6,950 nucleotides of DNA from Candidatus Jordarchaeum madagascarense (lineage in GTDB: Archaea > Asgardarchaeota > Jordiarchaeia > Jordiarchaeales > Jordiarchaeaceae): contig DXJA01000101.1 of NCBI GenBank assembly GCA_019056875.1, forward strand, positions 1 to 6,950. The letters are read 5' to 3'. Shown piece by piece: positions 4,213 through 6,950 of this stretch (positions are counted from its first letter, which is position 1; each line of letters starts with the position of its first letter). The position numbers and the translations under genes are program-made. The notes beneath the pieces were generated by a model, which worked only from the letters and a program-made list of their open reading frames with translations, made no database searches and was not told where the DNA came from.

Positions 4213-6950
4213 CTAGTAATTAAAAAGATGCTTATTGTAAGGCACAATACTTGCTTGCTTTTCCCTCATTGGTGTCGGGGTTCCGAGCAGATTTTCAGCG
4301 GTGTTTGTTATTACTATTTCTAGAGTGTTTTCCCCTTTTTGTAATAGCTCGGATATGTCCATTCTATATGGTGGCCATAATCTTGTTTCTGCTTCTTTTC
4401 CATTAACTTTAACTTTGATGGCGTTCTTGAAACCGATGCCTTCCAACATCAGTTTCTTTTCCATATATTTTTCGTCTAGGTTAATTTTTTGTTTTAAGGT
4501 GATGTCTCCGATATAATTCGGCATTCCCTTTTCTGTTTCTGTTTTGTCTAACTCAATAAATTTTGGTTCATCGATTTTTTTCTCTTTTACCGCAAATTTT
4601 CCTACAAGAACGAAGGGTTCTATCCCATGGGTGCTGGGAGCTTTGTCCTTAAAACCCGGAAATATGGTTTTGATGGTGATTCGGTTTTCACCCTTCTTCA
4701 AATATTTTTTAATTTCCAGGGAGCGATTACTTCTGTCCCATAGGAAGTATTTTTGGGGGGTCTCCTCCACTTTGGATTTGTTGATGTAGACCTCGATTGG
4801 TTCACCCAAATCCTCATAGACTAGTAGAATCTGGTCCGGGATGTGCTTCATTTCAAACTCGGTGCTCATTTCGTACTCGCTTCCAAGGGGAATAGGTTGG
4901 GAAGCGATATCGATCCCCATTTCTCTGGTCTTTACTTCTAGAATATCCAGAATTTCGTAAAAACCATATTCTTTCACGTCGATGTTTAGAGCTTTGGCCA
5001 GGGAGGGAATTCCTGATAACAATTCTCCTATCGGTCTGTATCGGCTGAGTGTTAGTGGTTTTTGTTCTTTCTCCTTTTTATCTTTCTCGGGTTCTGAAAC
5101 TTCTTTCCCCACCTTTATTCTCCAGGGTTCTAAAACCATGTAGTTAATGGGGATTTCCACACTCCACTTCGATAAGGTTATCGGCTTGAGAATGGTTTGG
5201 GTTTCCGCTGTGAGTCTTTGTCCCTCGAAAACAATTTTCGGCTCAGAGATTCTTGAATACCCGGTAATTTTTTGAGCAGTTTCATAAATACCAGTTATAT
5301 TAACGTTCGATGAAGTCACATGCTTCTGTTCTTTCCCCTTTTTCACAACAAAATAAACGCCCTCATAAGGTTCAAAGATATATGGAATTATGGTTTTACC
5401 CTCTTCCCTGCGATAAGCGTATACTTGAACAATTTCACCAGTCTCTGGATTCCATTTCTCAAGTCTACCCGAGGCGTTAAGATTTATCTCGCCCTCCACA
5501 CTTTCCCCCGACAGATTCGCCACAAAATAGAACTCGTCTACCTCTATTCTCCGGTGCAAACAAATTAGGTTTCGACTCTGAGAGGAGTTTATCCTGATAT
5601 CGCTTTCTAACAATTGGTTTAGGGTGTTTCGAAGAATTTTTTCCAATTCCTCCCTATTCACATCACTAGGTAACGGAATATAAACAGCTTGTCCCTCATT
5701 CACATTCTTATTGCTGATTTTCTTTTTCTGATATGCTTCCTCTGAAAAAATTTCTTTGATATGGTTTTCAATTATGGTGTCGTTTTGTTTCTCATCAGAG
5801 TTGGCGGGAAGGAAACCAAGGCTAACCACGATTCCTCCACTCTTGTAGAATTCCTTTACCAGTTTAATAACGTTGGCTGGTATCGTGGTTATTGGTGGGA
5901 GGATTAGGACCCGAAATTTTTCATTTGCTATTCTTATGTATTTATCTTCAATGCTTACTAGTCCCTCAAGAACTTCGTCCTCGAAAAGAATATCGTAATC
6001 TCTTTGGATTCTCAGAAGGGTGTTACTAATCATTCCGAAATATTTTACAATATCTTCAAAGACTGCTGTTTTTCCTCTAAGAGTGTACTCAGCCCACAAA
6101 GATCTAATCGGATAAAGAAGCAGCACATCGGCCACATGTGTACCCAAACTGTTAACGTAACTCAGGCGTGAAATGTAATCGGAAAAGGCACCATAATACT
6201 TCCACCAAGGCTCCTGAACAAAATGCGATGGTGGAAAATCCCTCTTACGAAGACCCTTAAGCGAGAGGTGCGCCGCGTGATGGTTCATAAAGTTAACACC
6301 AGTGGCCTGAAGATAGTTGACCAGATTTTTGAGGGACAATAGTGTAATGTCCCAGCCACTACCTCCCCCGTACTCACAGAGCACAAACCTTTTCCCGGTA
6401 GCGTGTGCAATACTACTCACTACTTTCGGAGCCAAATCCGGAGACTCTACTAAAGAGGTTTCATCATAACCAGTTTTGTCACCCAACCAGTCCAGTCCCG
6501 GCATACCCATTTCCCTCAGTGCAGAGTAAACATTACCGTGGTAGCAGGTAACAGTGGCCAATTCCTCCTCAACAAATAGGTGCCCCGTGAACTTCAAACC
6601 ATTTTCCCTGCACCACGTCCCAATTTGACCGTAAAACGCCTCAGAGAAGAGTTCGGAAACCATTCTAAAATAGTCACAGCGGGTCTTAACATAATCGCCC
6701 ACATTGAAAGCCAGCTCCTGTATTTTTTCCAATAAATCGTAGCCCTTTCTCTTACTGAACTCCTCCAGGAAATTTCTAGTCCAGGGCAATCCGCGGTAAT
6801 TAGCTGGCTCATCAGTGAATATACCCGGAATTAATTTACCAAAATCTTCTCCAAAACGCTTCTGGTACTCTTCATGAGTATACTTCATAAAGCATCTTAC
6901 GGCATCCTTGCTCAAAAGATTAAGATACCCCCTCTCATTACCTACCCAAG
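4213..6950 (-). CDS. GH106-like glycoside hydrolase (alpha-L-rhamnosidase type), 5' end beyond window
   Basis: Large predicted glycoside hydrolase; 911 residues are visible and the frame is open through the window edge (WVGNERGYLNL before the internal TTG at 6915), so the true start lies outside. Numbering from that TTG: the catalytic barrel region holds GIFTDEP (31-37), GHLFVEEELA (111-120), LCEYGGGSGWD (179-189) and NHHAAH (211-216), a pattern like GH106-type proteins (Pfam Glyco_hydro_106). Acidic E36, E117/E118 and E181 are candidate active-site or metal residues; I cannot assign them. Next comes an alpha/beta segment (VADVLLLYP at 261-269 to GGIVVSLGF at 360-368), then a beta-rich region with YFVANLSGESVEGEI and WNPETGE. 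A Lys/Glu-rich linker (605-620) leads to a C-terminal beta-sandwich (798-880; VKVNGKEA, DISELLQKGENTLEI, VITNTAEN) resembling galactose-binding or GH2-type sugar-binding folds. No membrane segment is visible; a signal peptide cannot be judged. It likely removes rhamnose or a similar sugar from plant or microbial polysaccharide. Confidence 0.75.
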   Translation of the reverse strand, partial: WVGNERGYLNLLSKDAVRCFMKYTHEEYQKRFGEDFGKLIPGIFTDEPANYRGLPWTRNFLEEFSKRKGYDLLEKIQELAFNVGDYVKTRCDYFRMVSELFSEAFYGQIGTWCRENGLKFTGHLFVEEELATVTCYHGNVYSALREMGMPGLDWLGDKTGYDETSLVESPDLAPKVVSSIAHATGKRFVLCEYGGGSGWDITLLSLKNLVNYLQATGVNFMNHHAAHLSLKGLRKRDFPPSHFVQEPWWKYYGAFSDYISRLSYVNSLGTHVADVLLLYPIRSLWAEYTLRGKTAVFEDIVKYFGMISNTLLRIQRDYDILFEDEVLEGLVSIEDKYIRIANEKFRVLILPPITTIPANVIKLVKEFYKSGGIVVSLGFLPANSDEKQNDTIIENHIKEIFSEEAYQKKKISNKNVNEGQAVYIPLPSDVNREELEKILRNTLNQLLESDIRINSSQSRNLICLHRRIEVDEFYFVANLSGESVEGEINLNASGRLEKWNPETGEIVQVYAYRREEGKTIIPYIFEPYEGVYFVVKKGKEQKHVTSSNVNITGIYETAQKITGYSRISEPKIVFEGQRLTAETQTILKPITLSKWSVEIPINYMVLEPWRIKVGKEVSEPEKDKKEKEQKPLTLSRYRPIGELLSGIPSLAKALNIDVKEYGFYEILDILEVKTREMGIDIASQPIPLGSEYEMSTEFEMKHIPDQILLVYEDLGEPIEVYINKSKVEETPQKYFLWDRSNRSLEIKKYLKKGENRITIKTIFPGFKDKAPSTHGIEPFVLVGKFAVKEKKIDEPKFIELDKTETEKGMPNYIGDITLKQKINLDEKYMEKKLMLEGIGFKNAIKVKVNGKEAETRLWPPYRMDISELLQKGENTLEIVITNTAENLLGTPTPMREKQASIVPYNKHLFNY

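Overview
This 6.95 kb window looks like chromosomal DNA from an anaerobe that is probably archaeal, perhaps of the Bathyarchaeia/Thermoproteota type. Three things suggest this. The ribosome binding sites are of the GGTGA/GAGGTG kind. Arginine is mostly AGA/AGG, and gene ends carry stacked T-tracts. There is also a ribbon-helix-helix protein with the GARKGSLSRSV variant of a motif common in archaeal regulators (YGxxxGALSxAV). Lineage is inference; no rRNA or tRNA is present to fix it.

Layout: (1) At 41-754 (+) lies a cysteine-rich iron-sulfur protein with an N-terminal PCxCR...C...C module, a CNCCPCCC motif and a C-terminal 2x[4Fe-4S] ferredoxin domain. Its 5' end is anomalous: conserved-looking coding sequence runs upstream of the first possible start codon to an in-frame stop at 38-40. 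(2) At 755-1115 is an AT-rich intergenic region with a hairpin/T-tract terminator and several more T-tracts. (3) At 1125-2054 (+) is a class I SAM-dependent methyltransferase with a Ser/Thr/Asn-rich N-terminal tail. (4) At 2313-3091 (+) is a two-gene unit: a ribbon-helix-helix protein with an unrecognised C-terminal domain, and a translationally coupled 77-residue protein I do not recognise. (5) At 3148-4122 (-) is a D-2-hydroxyacid dehydrogenase-family protein with a changed active-site segment. (6) At 4213-6950 (-) is a large GH106-like (alpha-L-rhamnosidase-type) glycoside hydrolase whose start lies beyond the window.

The minus-strand pair runs in the same direction with a 90-base gap. It could form a carbohydrate-use unit: the hydrolase releases a sugar and the dehydrogenase acts on a derived 2-oxo/2-hydroxy acid. 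This is inference. The plus-strand genes have terminator-like signals between them and look like separate transcription units, except for the coupled pair, which converges on the dehydrogenase gene. The best candidates for something undescribed are the coupled ribbon-helix-helix/small-protein pair and the broken or recoded 5' end of the iron-sulfur gene. I see no CRISPR array, transposase, tRNA or rRNA.
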